DNA of 64,000 bases from Epiperipatus broadwayi (GCA_028023455.1 JAQFVV010006208.1:8662963-8726962), one strand, 5' to 3'; counted from the first letter of the stretch, positions 31,205 to 43,320 are shown. Made by a program: numbers and translations. The notes: generated by a model not told the origin, from the letters alone.

Positions 31205-31905
31205 AAAGAAAGTAATCTAAAATCTCATCAAAAAAAAAAAAAACTGTACCTCCCCGAATGTACAAAAAAGACCCCCTCTGGCACAAAGTGTCTTTCTCTT
31301 TTTTATATATATTATTTTAAAAAAAAAAATAAACCAAAAATTTTCTTTTTTTAAGAAAAAAATATACGGGCCACCGATTAACCAAAAAGGGGGGGGGAGG
31401 CCACCCGATGGACCGATAATCATTTCTTCTTTTTTAATCCCCCCACCCAAAAAGAAGAAAACGGCCCCAGCGAAGGAAGAGGGTGTGACAATATTTTTTT
31501 TAGTGAAAAAAAGAAAGGGGAGAGGAAGGAGAAGGTGTGCGAGTGTTTCTTTTCACATATAATAGATAAAAAACAAGGGGGGAAAATGAAAAAACACTTC
31601 CCACCAACAAAAAAAAAAAAGGGAGGGGAGAGGAGGAAAAAAGCAAAAAATAAAAAAAAACACCCAAAGCCTCGGGGCCCACCACCAGTAGTGTCTTAAG
31701 TTGTGGAGTATTTGTATTGAAAACAGTGTTAATAGGGGGAAGAGAATGGGTTGAGAGGGGGGGATAGGATTTTATATCACTTCCTATATTTTTTGTTTTA
31801 TTTTTATTAGGGAAAAAAAAAAAAAAACAGCGTCCGTTGTTGTAGTGGTTTGTTTGACCCATTTTGTGGGGAAGGGGGGGGGGGAGGGGGGGGCCCCCAG
31901 TGTTT
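31205..31905. other. Homopolymer-rich island (A/G runs), possible assembly artefact
   Basis: Runs of A(13), G(8-11), C(5-6) and GGAGAGGAAGGAG-like purine strings are unlike anything nearby except 54845-55155. Long G runs are otherwise absent from this AT-rich window. Frames of 77-120 codons within it are poly-Lys/Phe/Pro by-products. Confidence 0.6.
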
Positions 31906-31924
31906 CTTCCTGATCCTTTTCTTT

Positions 31925-32880
31925 TTTATTGTGGATTTTCCTGAGCACTGAAAGAGCTCTTTGAACAAAAAACATCTTGATGGCATGGAGTTGAGTACTA
32001 AAGCTGCAATGTAGAGGAGATAGAAGACCTTTCAACACCCACAACAAATATGTGATTATGTGACCTACTGTGGCTGTTGCCAGTCATATCAATCTCCCAA
32101 TAACTTTGTAATTGTTGACTTTTGCAGAAGAAACATCCGTGCACACATTTTTTTTTTTGCCGAAGAAAGATCCGTGTACATGTTATTTTGGTCAGATTAC
32201 AAAGTTACCAGCAGGACCAGCAGCGGATTGATACGAATGTGAACAGGCACATAAAGGTTTAATACATGCTCCATGTTGCAGCTTCAGTACTCTAAGTACC
32301 CCTCCTTTTAACAATGGAGGTGGAATATATATATAATTATCTAACATATAAAACTTTAAATGCTCTTGATGCAATATCACATTTTCTATACTAACAGACT
32401 GCCATTTATTTACAATAAAAATACAGTGTAATTGCATAAAAATTAGATTGATAAATGTAATATACACTGAACATTTTTCTATTCATTTTTGTCACAGTTG
32501 ATTATTATAATTTTAATAATGTAAATGACATATTTTGTGTGTGTGCTAAATTGTTGAAAAAAAGCATTTGGATTAATTAAAAAATTGACTATTGCAAGAT
32601 TAGTGAATAAAAATTAATAAATAGATAACATCTTAACTAATATACACATTTTCCAATTTACTTTTTAATGCAGTTTATTAAACATTACATTCAAAGTTTA
32701 TTCTTTTACTGAATAAAATTTGTATTAATCTTTGCCGAGGTTGTTTACATTTGCAATGAAATAACCTTCCTTCTAAATATTGTGTTATGAAGATGAAGAC
32801 ATTGAATAAAATTTATATAAGTAAATCATATTTTTAAATACTTTATTACTGTTTATAATTTAGTGAATATCATTAATATT
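31925..32880. other. Nothing recognised
   Basis: Mixed-complexity sequence at 31925-32330 (some CCTACTGTGGCTG-type content), then AT-rich DNA. No frame with a recognisable domain. Confidence 0.4.
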
Positions 32881-32898
32881 TTGTTGTCAGAATAGATT

Positions 32899-32981
32899 TT
32901 TTTACTTCTCATGTGTCATAGCATCAGCCGGGAAGCGAACTCGCTAACCCGGGACAGACCTCTCGACCACCAATGCTTGAC
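32899..32981 (-). mobile_element. tRNA-only SINE, second type, anticodon arm deleted
   Basis: Minus strand: AAGCATTGGTGGTCGAGAGG, CCCGGGTTAGCGAGTTCGC, CCGGCTGATGCTATGACAC, tail. The TSD is TTGTCAGAATAGATT (32884-32898) and TTGTCAAAATAGATT (32982-32996), 15 bp with one difference. Confidence 0.85.
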
Positions 32982-33164
32982 TTGTCAAAATAGATTGGGT
33001 TTGAGATGAAAGCATTTTTACGTTGGATGCGGCAGTATATGTATTACAATCTGAATTAAAAAGGATGCAGCCGTATATTTATTACAAACTGATTTAAAAA
33101 GGTATTGAATTACTATTATATAAGTAAATCATATTTTCAACTTTCTTTTGGTGTACTTTATTAT

Positions 33165-33392
33165 CATCATCATCAAACATTATCAATCCACTGCAGGATG
33201 AAGATCTCTCCAAGTTCAAACCATCTCTGATCTTTAGCTTCTTTTCTCCACATCACCCCTGCATACTTTCTTATTTCATCCATCCATCTCACATGTGGTC
33301 TCTTTCTGGATCTTTTACAATCTCTTGGAATCCAGTTTAAGATTTCAATTGTCCATCTATTATCATATCTTCTAGCAATATGTCCAAAACTA
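33165..33392 (-). mobile_element. RTE-type LINE, 3' fragment
   Basis: Reading starts at the CATCATCATCA tail. The complement of CCACTGCAGGATGAAGATCTC and GGATCTTTTACAATCTCTTGG corresponds to the C-terminal RDCKRPRRRPHVRWMDE region of the copy at 45 kb. 5' truncated at about 33392. Confidence 0.8.
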
Positions 33393-33539
33393 GAGAGACA
33401 AAAATTATTAAGAAATAATAATATTTATAGTTGATATTCCTAATCTTTAGGAACACTTTAATGATAATATTTATAGTTGATATTCCTAATCTTTAGGAAC
33501 ACTCTAATGAACTTACTTTATTATATATATATATATATA

Positions 33540-34035
33540 TAAGGTTTTTAATAAATGTGTTTTGACAGTTCTTACTTATGGATCTAAGACTTGGACACTT
33601 AATAGAAGAGCAATACAGAGACTTCAGACCACATGAAGAAGTATGAAGAGGTGCATGTTGGGAGTAACAAAAAGATTGAAAACGTAATGTATGAGTAAGA
33701 GAAGAAACAGGTGTTACTGATATCATTGAAAAAATTAAAAGACTGAAGTGGAGTTGGGCTGGATATATTGTTAGAAGAGATGATAATAGATGGACAATTG
33801 AAATTTTAAACTAGATTCCAAGAGATTGTAAAAGACCCAGAAAGTGACAATTTTAAACTAGATTCCAAGAGATTGTAAAAGACCCAGAAAGTGACCACAT
33901 GTGAGATGGATGGACGAAGTAAGAAAGTGTGCAGAGGTGATGCGGAGAAGAGAAGCTAAAGATAGGAAAAGATCTGGATTGAACTTGGAGAAACCTTCAT
34001 CCTGCAGTGGATTGATAATGGTTGATGATGAAATA
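33540..34035 (+). pseudogene. RTE-type LINE reverse transcriptase C-terminal fragment
   Basis: The translation has VLTYGSKTWTLNRRAIQRLQT, then after stops RWTIEILN and the 3' end with GGATTGATAATGGTTGATGATG. An internal 42-bp duplication repeats TTTTAAACTAGATTCCAAGAG. Full-length RTE proteins are around 1000 residues, so only the last sixth remains. Stops and the duplication make it non-functional. Confidence 0.8.
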
Positions 34036-34157
34036 TATATATAATCAAAGTTTCTTTTAATAAAATATGTGTACAGTACTCTTTCACTTGGCATGAATTT
34101 CTCATTTTACTTTGTATGGATGGCATTGCTTTCCTGAGGTCAATATCCTATGGGTAT

Positions 34158-34282
34158 CTTGCATGGTTTGATGCAATTTGTTGAGCTTCAGACTTTGGGA
34201 TTAGAAGGTCCCAGGATTGATTCTGGCAGTCATAGTTCTGGTGCTCAAACTTTTTATGGATCCCTGAGCTATAAAGTCATTC
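34158..34282 (+). mobile_element. tRNA-derived SINE, family S, copy 1
   Basis: GATGCAATTTGTTGAGC (A-box-like), GGTCCCAGGATTGATTCTGG (B-box-like), then GTTCTGGTGCTCAAACTTTTTATG. The order and sequence recur inverted at 37438-37552. The tRNA fold is poor, so it is not a gene. Confidence 0.65.
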
Positions 34283-34720
34283 ACTTATTTATTTATTTAC
34301 ATATTATGATAACAGTGCTTTTACGAACTTTTCACCATTAAAATGGGCAGGCATTTACTCATATGTCTGTAAAAGATCATTATCTCAACTTGTTATGTGT
34401 TTGTCAAAGTAATTGTTGATAGTCACAGTGGCAAATCACTGTGTAAAGAATTCTCATATAAAAAGTAAGTTTTTTTTTTCCCACAAACAAATGCAGAAAA
34501 CTTTTAAATTGGAAATGATATCATTTATAAAAATATGTACAGAGAATTTATTTAATATTGCAGTGGAGAAGGTAATGAAAACGTTTGGATATTTTTAAAA
34601 GAGGGGGATTTCTGGCAATTTGCAACATGCAGGTGTTAGAGTTTCGATGGCAATATCATAAATAGGGTTATAGCTATGTGATTGATTGATTGGTAAGGAT
34701 GGAGCAGAATGTAAACTAAT

Positions 34721-35014
34721 GCTAAATATGAGTATGACAAGGATAATGTGATTAGTTGAGCATTCAGTAGGAACATGTTTCAGATATTATCTGAGTTTCA
34801 TACTAAATTTGAAAGGAAAATATCATATAGAGATACTGTTGGCATTGACGATATTTAAAAAACTGGTGCTAAATATGAGCAAGACAAGGATAATGTGATT
34901 AGTTGGGTATTCAATAGGAACATGTTTCAGATATTATCTGAGTTTCATACTAAATCAGAATAAAAAATATCATATAGAGATATTGTTGGCATTGAAGATA
35001 TTTGAAAAATTGGT
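34721..35014 (+). repeat. 147-bp tandem duplication
   Basis: GCTAAATATGAG...GACAAGGATAATGTGATTAG starts at 34721 and again at 34868, with about 90% identity to the end of the second copy. It directly precedes a family C unit. Confidence 0.8.
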
Positions 35015-35039
35015 GGTCATTTGGATAAGCAGAGACAGA

Positions 35040-35345
35040 ATGAGTTGGAGAGCTGGATTTGAAGACATATAGATGTCTGAAAATTTTAGATTTTCTACTT
35101 AATAGTTAAGTATCAGATAAATGCTAGGCTTGAGTTGGTATTTTGGATCTAGTGTCTGAATATCCTAGTCCCTCACTGAGGAGAGCTAGCAGCTCAAAAC
35201 TGGTTTGGCAATAGGGATAATTCTAGATAGAGATTTTGAATTCTTTCTCTTCCAGAATTTATCGGAAAAGCTTGTTTAGAGCTATTAGCATGTTCATTAT
35301 ATTAATTTTGTGTACAAGCTTAATAAGTTAAGTTACATGATGTAT
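35040..35345 (+). mobile_element. Family C repeat, decayed hammerhead
   Basis: At 35173 the core reads CTGAGGAG-AGCT-AGC-AGCTC with a perfect stem II, but AAAAC in place of GAAAC. Stem III and stem I are partly lost. Related to 50385-50760 (inverted). Confidence 0.6.
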
Positions 35346-35349
35346 GATT

Positions 35350-35840
35350 TGATTTTTTTTACTATTATCTGTGTACTGTGTATACATATGTCAAACATTT
35401 ACATTATACATTGTCATTTAACATCTATGATTTCAGACATCCACAGGAAGATTGGAATTAAATAAGCATAGATATGGAAATGCACTGTATATAAATTTAA
35501 TAATACAGTTAAATATAGTAGAGCTGGTAAACTAAACCTCATTTTTATCCTAATTCTTATAGTGAACAAAAATTGAGGCAGGCATTCCATGTTTCTTTGT
35601 ATAAACCTTTTTAATAAAGTCTATAAAACAATAGGCTTGATCACTACCAGAGCTGGTTGACATCATTTATTTTAGTATCTTTAAACAAATTATTGTTTAA
35701 AAAATGCCTTTAGAGCATGATGGTAATGAAGAGTTTTGAAAATATTTCAGATAGAAAAAAAATGGATATTTGATCAAATCTGAATTTTTGATTGAAGCAT
35801 AAGGGACCAGATTGAACTATTCTACTGTGATTATATTAAT
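35350..35840. other. Nothing recognised
   Basis: AT-rich, with no repeat partner in the window. Confidence 0.45.
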
Positions 35841-35844
35841 AACA

Positions 35845-36280
35845 GTATCCAACTCTACATACAGTAGTGCCATCAAGTGCAAGCTTTGGTATTCAATGGA
35901 TGTAGGAAGGTTTGTGCATAAAACCCCTATCTAGTGCTTACTCAACCAACATCCCCAGACTGTTTTCTAGCTTGTGGCTTTTATCAGTAAGGAGCCTTGG
36001 ATTTGTGAGTACTGCACATAGATCTTAGGATCTAATGCAATCCTCCAGCAGCCATCTTTTACTTATTTCATTAACAATAAAGCTTAAGATCCAAGATGAA
36101 AACATCATAATGTTTCCAATCCAAGATCATTGACTTGTAGAGTCATATAGATCTGAACTCAGATCAGCATCTATTCACTCCATGGCACTACTCTATGAGA
36201 GTATGGTACTCTTATTAACAGCATGTGTAAGCATATGAAATGTTTATCATGTGATGTTTTGTGATTATATTATAAAATGA
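35845..36280. mobile_element. Family A repeat, head-to-head, decayed core
   Basis: The minus-strand unit's core reads CUGAUAA (G8 lost) and AACAGUC instead of ACUAGUC. The right edge has CATGTGTAAGCATATGAAATG and CATGTGATG, the outer end in plus orientation. Confidence 0.75.
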
Positions 36281-36669
36281 TTTAATTAATTAGAAAAGAG
36301 TAAAAATATTGAAAATGTTGGGGCAAAAAGAGATAACGGAAATGAGAGAATAAACTGCATCATCTTAATAATAAATGAGCAAAGTGAAAAATCAAATAGA
36401 TAATAGAGCATTTGGGAGAATATATTTTTATAGCAGTTTGATTTTGATTTGTATTATAGTACTGATGCCGTGATCATAGAGTATTCACAATCTTTGGCTC
36501 GCAACAGCGAAGTGTTGAAAATTAGATGTCTCATTGTGCAGCATTGATGGGAGGATATACTAACAATGTTATGTATGATTTTGTAGCACACTTAACATTC
36601 ACACATAGATGTCCACATGATTAGTGCAGAATAAAGCAATTGGTGCATAACCTGTGCTAACTTGTCAGT

Positions 36670-37085
36670 ATAAAATAAACAAGCATAAGAAATGGTGATA
36701 ATGTGATGTTTATTGACTTAAAACCAATCCTTCCTAATAGGATAGTGGTGGCTATGGTTATTAAAGAATCAAAGATACCAAAATGTATAGGTACTAAACT
36801 GAGTTAAGATCTATATGACTATATAAGCTAATGAGCTTGTATTGAAAATATTATTGTGTTTTCAATTTAAGACTCATAGGTTGCATTAGATCCTAAGATC
36901 TAGATGCAGTGCTCTCAGATCCAAGGCTTCTCACTGATGAAAGCCACAAGCCAGAAACTAGTCTGGGAATATTGGATGAGTAGGCACTAGATGGAGATTT
37001 TATGCACAAGCCTTCTCGCATCCATTGATTGCTCTAGTTTGCACTAAGTGGCAATAATGTATGGAGAGTTGTTGCCTGTTTTAAT
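36670..37085 (+). mobile_element. Family A hammerhead repeat, single full unit
   Basis: Complete plus-strand unit from ACAAGCATAAGAAATGGTGATAATG through AATCCTTCCTAATAGG, AAGATACCAAAATG, TCTAGATGCAGTGCTCTC, the ribozyme and GCCTTCTCGCATCC to GGAGAGTTGTTGCCTGTTTTAA. It is the only near-complete unit here that is neither dimer nor palindrome. Confidence 0.85.
36915..36980 (+). ncRNA. Hammerhead ribozyme, type I, family A, covarying stem I
   Basis: AGATCCAA-GGC-TTCTCA, CTGATGA, AAGC-CACAA-GCCA, GAAA, CTAGTC (cut after 36963), TGGGAA-TA-TTGGAT. Relative to most copies, C to T on one strand is matched by G to A on the other, keeping the pair. Confidence 0.85.
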
Positions 37086-37437
37086 AACAGTATACAATAT
37101 TAATAATAAATAAATAATATAATAAAATGCTTAGGAGATCATTACTTGAATTTCAAAATGTTTAGTCCAAACACAATAGTTCCCTTTAACTGAGGAAAAA
37201 AAACAAGTTAAAAGAAACAAAATCACCATCTTTTTGAGCAATTTAGATGCTTAACAAAAACAGCCAAAAACTATTCAAAAAACTATCATTAAGCCCATAT
37301 TTCAATATTTTCTGAAATGATAATGTGTGTCAATGCTTAGGTATCTATCTGTATTTTTTTAAAAAAGTAGTTTGTAAAGTATACATTTGCTTTTGATAAT
37401 AGGTAGTACAGCATTCTGTAACATTACAAAAAGAAGA

Positions 37438-37552
37438 CACCTATGGCTTTATTGGTCATGAGTTCATAAGAAGTTCGAGCACCAGAATTGATCCTGGGAT
37501 CTCCAGATTCCATCAGATGTTCTCCCAATTGCACCAAAACATGCAGGGTAAG
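37438..37552 (-). mobile_element. tRNA-derived SINE, family S, copy 2
   Basis: Minus strand: CATGTTTTGGTGCAATTGGG, GATCCCAGGATCAATTCTGG, GGTGCTCGAACTTCTTATG. Same order as 34158-34282. Confidence 0.65.
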
Positions 37553-37574
37553 ACATTATATTATAATGTTTTAA

Positions 37575-37985
37575 TATATAGGGTATATGAGCACAGACTT
37601 TTACACCACCCACCACTCTATCTTATAACACTGATACACTTGAACACACCATCCACCACTCTCCACTCTATCTCAGAACACTGATACACTTGAACACATA
37701 TATGTTCAAAAGATCAATAATAACCAATATACGTATTTCATGCTAAACCAGAACTCATCAGTTGGTCCAGATTATCATCTCCACACATATATGCAATAAG
37801 TGCTCGGATATATATTACGATAGCCAATCCTCATACTTTAACGGACAGGCTTCAATCTACTCCACACTCCAACTCTTCAACCATCCATCCAATTAAAAAT
37901 TTGATGATGGAACGCTCAAAGGCCACCCTGAGACCAAGATTCTTGTCACACCCACGTTGACCTAAAGTCAAACTGATCCCAATTT
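37575..37985 (-). mobile_element. Family B repeat with intact hammerhead core
   Basis: Minus unit with TCAACGTGGGTGTGACAAGAA, GGGTGGCCTTTGAGC and the ribozyme at 37712-37782. A short duplicated segment of about 65 bp (CACTGATACACTTGAACACA) lies at its 3' side. Confidence 0.8.
37712..37782 (-). ncRNA. Hammerhead ribozyme, type I, family B
   Basis: GAUAAUC-UGG-ACCAA, CUGAUGA, GUUCU-GGUUU-AGCAU, GAAA, UACGUAUA, UUGGU-UAUUA. The core is complete and stem III is the palindrome AUACGUAU. Stem II has one mismatch (U-C) and the distal stem I lost one G. Confidence 0.7.
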
Positions 37986-37989
37986 CTAA

Positions 37990-39180
37990 GCAACCATAAA
38001 TTATTATCAATATCAGACAGAAAATGTGAATACTAATAAGCTATACTTATTTCTAAATTTAATTAAAAAAAAAAAAAAAAGGATAACAAACTTCAAAAGT
38101 ATATAATATACTACTTGTTAAATTTTCTTTGTTTAACAGGTGGAAGAACTAAAAACTTACTAACATAAACAAAACGTTAATTTTTTTGTAGTCACTAAAC
38201 GTAATTAAATCTCCTACTGTAAATAATATCAAAACATCTGGCTTTACTTACTTAAAAATAAACTTTAATCAACTATTTGATCTACGTCATAAAAAAATGT
38301 TTACAACATTAAATTGTATTTAGAATTATGATAGTTTCTTTTATCGACACAATTTATTTTTTATTTTGTGAGCCAAACTTTTATTTTACGAAATCAAAAT
38401 TGTCACCCACAATTTTTTTTTAAAATTCATTGTCGCAAATATAACGTTTTATTCTAATTTTTAAAAAAGGCTTCCACTATTCGTTACTTATCTTTTCATT
38501 ACGCGCCTTTTCCAATAATAATCAGTAAATTCTATGCATACGTATAATAATCAGTAAATTCTATGCATACGTAGTAAATATGATAACCTTTTATAGTTAG
38601 CACAATAGCTATTAGTATTTATTTAGAAGGGTCTTATAGTACAGAGGGTGCTCATTTGTCTGCCATGACTACTACCTGCGGTTTGAATCTGGACCAATTT
38701 TTCTATTAAGTAGCTTTAACCAACTCAGTTAAACACATACATTGATCAGTAGATTGTATCTATAAGTTGCCTTAGCTAACACAAAACAAGGTTCAAACCC
38801 TTACTATATGACAATTGGAAATTCTTAGTGACCTCTTCCCTTTTTGTCATTGTTTCTTTGTAAAGGATTGTGGGAAATATTTGTCGCACTGAGCTATCTA
38901 ATAAAAAAGGCTATTTTACTTAATTATTTGAAGTGGTCTATTGAACAAAGCAATAGATAAAATGGATAAAAATACATATTACATAAATATATTTATTAAA
39001 AAACATATATACATAAAAATTAAATATAATAAAAAAAAAATTGGAATAAAAAAAAATGTAATAAATAATTTAAAAAATTATAGAATAAAAAAAATCATAA
39101 TATATTCTTCTTCTGGTTTTTGTTGCACCAAAATAGCTTTGGTAATATCTCTATAACTTACTGATTAGGTATAGTCTTTT
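37990..39180. other. AT-rich, one 32-bp tandem duplication
   Basis: AATAATCAGTAAATTCTATGC and following bases occur at about 38515 and 38547. TAGTACAGAGGGTGCTC...GGTTTGAATCTGG near 38640-38695 resembles a degraded tRNA-like head but could not be matched to another copy. Confidence 0.45.
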
Positions 39181-39184
39181 TAAT

Positions 39185-39900
39185 TATAGGGGACTTGAAC
39201 TCAGACTTTCAAGCTCCCTATATCTATCCAATCCATCTTCTATAATTGATACACACAATCCCATACATGTGAAAAAGATAAATGATCTCCGATATACATA
39301 TTTCATGTTAAACCATCGTCAGTTGATTCAGATCATCATCTCCCACGTATATATATATACAACCAGTGCTCACTTTATATTAAGTAGCAAATCTTCAAAC
39401 TTTAATGGACAAGCTTCAATCTTCTCCACTATCCAACTCTTCAGCCATCCATTTTATTAAAAATCTCAGGATGAACTGCTCAAAGCTTTTGTTGATGCAA
39501 ATATTGTTGTCATACCAATGTTGACCTTACTCTCACACATAGGACCTTAATATATTTATTTAAGTATACAGAAGAGATATTGAAGGTTTTGAACAGTCCA
39601 TCCTCAGATTTTCAATGAAATAGATGACTGAAGAGTTGGAGAATGGAGAAGATTGAAGCTTGTCCATTAAATTTTGAAGATTTGCTATCTTAATATAAAC
39701 TGAACACTGATTGTACATATTTGTCGGAGATAATGATCTGGATCAACTTATATGCTGTTTCAGCACAAAATATGGATATTGCAGATCAGTTATCTTTTTC
39801 ATGAATATGTGGTTATGTGTGTCAATTATATAAGATGGATTGGATGAAATTCTGAGTTCAAGTCCCTTATAATTACAGTATGTCTAGTATAGACAATGGA
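39185..39900. mobile_element. Family B (subfamily 2) repeats, convergent pair
   Basis: A minus unit (39185-39560; core CUGACGA at about 39320, GAAA kept) is followed by a plus unit (39570-39900; core CTTATATG, destroyed). GGACTTGAACTCAGAC and GAGTTCAAGTCC mark their outer sides. Confidence 0.7.
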
Positions 39901-39904
39901 CATA

Positions 39905-40665
39905 TATTTAAATATTGTATAGTCTTTTCTATACAAATTTGTCACCTAATAGATCTTGGGTGGGTTATAAATATTTTTTAAATTTTTAAATTTTTTAAAA
40001 ACTGCTTTCATATGCAACTATAATTATAAGCATATTATTAGAATTCTTTAATTTAATACAACATTTAGAAATATGCATTCAAAATCAAATTCATATACAT
40101 TACATATTTTTTATAATTGTGTAATTCAACTATAAATTATTTTTTTCTTTTTTGAGTTAAGACGAATTTATATTTTCAACCATTTTTTTTAGAGAGAAAT
40201 TACTTGAAATAGTCAAATAAGAGTCATAGATCACATGACCCCATTCCTTAAGCTTGTAAGATACTTGAAAATCTTATATTCAATCAGGTAGACAAACGTT
40301 TTAAGTCTGCTTATTTTATCATGTTGAAATAAATAAATAACAATTCCCAAGTACCATTAAGAATTTTTTTTTACCTCTTTAAAGGGCAAAGATGATGAAA
40401 AGAGAGAGAAAATAGTCAAGGGGATGCAAACTGTTCTTCTAATCAAACTAGTTATTAGAGTAACAAATCAAAAATCAAAATGATAACAGTATTAAATTTT
40501 GTATTTTTTTTTTTAAAAAAAAGAGTGAATGAAAAATTAGTTTAGAAAACAGAAGAATTTTTAATGAAAGAAAAGCTGGGTAATTCTTTTTATTAAGAAA
40601 CAACTCAAATTTTTTTATTTTATTTTAAATGATATTTTAATTTGCGAAGCGCAGGTAGTTGAAAA
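39905..40665. other. AT-rich, family C end fragment only
   Basis: GAAATAGTCAAATAAGAGTC and ATCACATGACCCCATTCC at about 40205-40258 match the outer end of family C at 51955. Nothing else. Confidence 0.5.
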
Positions 40666-40668
40666 TTG

Positions 40669-40843
40669 AAATAAATTGAGATACTGCCAAATCTCTAGCA
40701 CTCGTTACAATACTTATCTGAAAGTCAATCAGATGTCATGGATAGCTGTCCAAATAACATCCAAACCTATCCATGACATCTGGTTGGCTGTCAGATAAGT
40801 ATTGTAACGAGCGCTAGAGATTTGGCAGTATCTCAATTTATTT
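40669..40843. repeat. Hairpin MITE (about 75-bp arms)
   Basis: AATAAATTGAGATACTGCC...CATGGATAG on the left is the near-perfect complement of CTATCCATGAC...GGCAGTATCTCAATTTATT on the right. The centre is about 20 bp. No copy elsewhere in the window. Confidence 0.8.
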
Positions 40844-40849
40844 TATTTT

Positions 40850-41495
40850 AAGTATTTTAAATATTTTTTGTTGCTACTTTAATAAAAGAAAAGGACAAGA
40901 ACATTACTCCATCGGATATCTTTGCCATGACATGGAGCTCAATCTCCATCCTTAATCTCACCTGAATAATTGGGAAAAGCAATATTCCACATCAGTCAAG
41001 GAGGTTCCAAAGGTTCTGAATCAATGCATTTCCCAAAAAGTTTTAGCAAGAAGGCTCAAAGTCAACATGAGGATTGCATTTCAACAAGATCCACTATCTT
41101 TATAACAGTTGAAGAAAGATCAAACAAGAGGGAAATACCAATGAAAACCTATGATGCCAAGACACTTTTAGATTAGCAACTCACCCAGGATCTATTGTAA
41201 GAAGGAAATGGGTGGAAAAACCCACAGAATTTTGGCAAAGGAAACAATACTAAAGCATGTATTTCATATAAAACAAATAAATTAATAAATTAAATTTTAA
41301 AAAAAGGTTTCATTTTAATGCCTATTACAATTTAGTGCCTGAATAAATACTTCATTATCTCATGTATCTGGTCAGGACTGGGTCAATCTACATTAGGGGC
41401 TCAAATGTCATATGACTCCTGACCACATAATAATGTAAACATTTTACTATCTATTATTTTTTGCTATACTAAACATTCCTTTATTTATATTCATC
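40850..41495. other. Unrecognised, slightly GC-richer stretch
   Basis: A 68-codon frame (40970-41176) has ordinary composition (KSFSKKAQSQHEDC) but no domain I recognise and no clear splice sites. It may be old unique DNA. Confidence 0.35.
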
Positions 41496-41499
41496 ACCA

Positions 41500-41930
41500 A
41501 TAGTATTCTGTCCCACGAACAGATCCAAAGAGTAGTCATATATCAATTCATCCATTTTTCCACATCGTTTTCTTCATTATCCAGCTCTACAATTCCACGT
41601 AACTCTTCTCATCTCTTATATCATCCAAAAAAGTCAATCTTTTTCATCATTTCTTCTTGTTTTCACTCACCATTCCCTCCAACACATTCTTCATTAAACT
41701 GTACTTTCTTCTTAATATGTGTCCAATCCAGTTTCTCTTTTTGTTTCCAATTTCCCCAGCCAATCTTCTTTTTTCATTTACTCTTTTCAAAACTTCATCA
41801 ATTGTCATTTTATTAACCCAACTGATTTTTTTCCATTCTTTTACATGTTCACATCTCAAAGGCTTTCACTATGTTCATAATTTTATTACTCATTCATATT
41901 TCATAACTATACAGTAGTGCATCACACATA
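41500..41930 (-). pseudogene. LINE C-terminal relic, different from the main RTE family
   Basis: The minus-strand frame contains VNKMTIDEVLKRVNEKR and NKKRNWIGHILRRKYSLMKN, then VLEGMV. The NWIGHILRR...LLKxVxEGxI pattern is the conserved end of many RTE-like and related endonuclease/reverse transcriptase proteins in animals. Only the last 70 or so residues are readable. Upstream and downstream are broken. Confidence 0.6.
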
Positions 41931-42074
41931 GTATTTAGTTAACCTTTTCTCATAATGAAACAAGGTAATTATAAGACTATATGGTTTCACATTACCTTTT
42001 TTGCCTAATGATAGCCTCTCAAAATAGACTTAGTGTGCTAGATGAATCTCAATAATCATCTATCTACCACTTTC

Positions 42075-42680
42075 TCCTCACTATTATTAATTATAGCGAT
42101 CTTCCACTAATTTGAAAAAATGCTGTTGCATGACTCAGCACCCAACGGAGTATCAACTTATTTAATGATGGTCAACACCTGCCATTATATATCCACCATT
42201 ATAGAAATTGTTGTATTTCATAGATGTAAACATGCCATTATATATAAAACAAGAGCCTTCCATTAATTTAGTATCCGGATTATAGTAAGCGTGAGTAATC
42301 ACTAATTTTAAAAGATAGTAATGCATTTAATCCTCTTCCCAATTTCAGTTTCTAGCCTTTGTTTATATTAATGACATTTGGTATTTAAAGCTGGAAATAA
42401 TGCAGAAAGTATTTAAACTAAGCGCTTGAATTTTAAATCATCCGAAAGTTTTAAACCCAAGTCAACCTCGGATCAGTAATTTTATAACTTAGTTTTCTTA
42501 GTTCTTTATTTACCTTAGTCATATTTCTTACTTGTCTAAAAATGTTAATAAATAACAAATCACTTAATTCTCTAACTTACATAATAACTGATAATAAGAG
42601 CCTTGTAATGTAATGCCATTTATAGTGTGGTTAAGATGTTTTAATTTTAAGTTTTTAACTTTAATAGAATATAGCGGTAA
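42075..42680. other. Nothing recognised
   Basis: AT-rich DNA with no repeat partner seen. Confidence 0.4.
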
Positions 42681-42684
42681 AGGT

Positions 42685-42905
42685 GGTTTCTAGATGCATG
42701 ATTAAATTTCTTCCAGTTCTGAATCACAAGCCTCATTGATAAAAGCTAAGACCAAAAATCTGGCCTTGAAAATGAGTTTAAATCAGTGCCATCTAGTAAT
42801 TACTGACAGCTCAAGTTTATTATAGATGGCACTAGATTAGAAACTACATTTATTTTTATCATACATTGTATAAGTTAAGAAATTATGTGATTTGTTTTTA
42901 TAATT
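42685..42905 (+). mobile_element. Possible decayed hammerhead repeat
   Basis: GCCTCATTGATAAAAGCTAAGACC-AAAAATCTGGCC has the spacing of a family A/C core, with CTGATGA decayed to TTGATAA. An inverted TAGATGGCACTAGA / TGCCATCTAGTA pair surrounds it. Tentative. Confidence 0.3.
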
Positions 42906-42909
42906 AATA

Positions 42910-43320
42910 TTATTACTATTAGTGAAAGCTTCAATAAATTATGATAGTGGTTTTTAATTTTTTTTTTTTTTTTTACATTCATCCCATCAATGCAAATTAT
43001 TTTAAAACATTTAACTTTCAACTAAGAGAATCTAGATTGTTCATTTTCTAGCCAATAATACATGGCATTTGACTTGATCAAAGACAACCTAAGTGAACTA
43101 AATTTAAAACTTTTTTGATAATTATATACCTACCTGAAAAAAAAAAAAGTAAGCTCATTTAACTAAATTTGAATTGAGAACAAGATTGGAAAATGCATTA
43201 AACATTATATCATAATGCATTTTATTATAGATATTAAATTATAATATTTAATTATTTTTTTAATATTTATCAAATACATACTACTAATAAAATATTTTTA
43301 AAATGATAATACTGCACTAA
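42910..43320. other. Nothing recognised
   Basis: Poly-T and poly-A runs and AT-rich sequence only. Confidence 0.5.

Noticed and set aside
31217-32047. Frames of 77, 120 and 87 codons
   Set aside because: Poly-Phe, Pro and Lys strings derive from homopolymer runs in a likely artefactual island.
40970-41176. 68-codon frame as an exon
   Set aside because: No known domain, no clear splice sites and no similarity I could identify; left as unclassified sequence.
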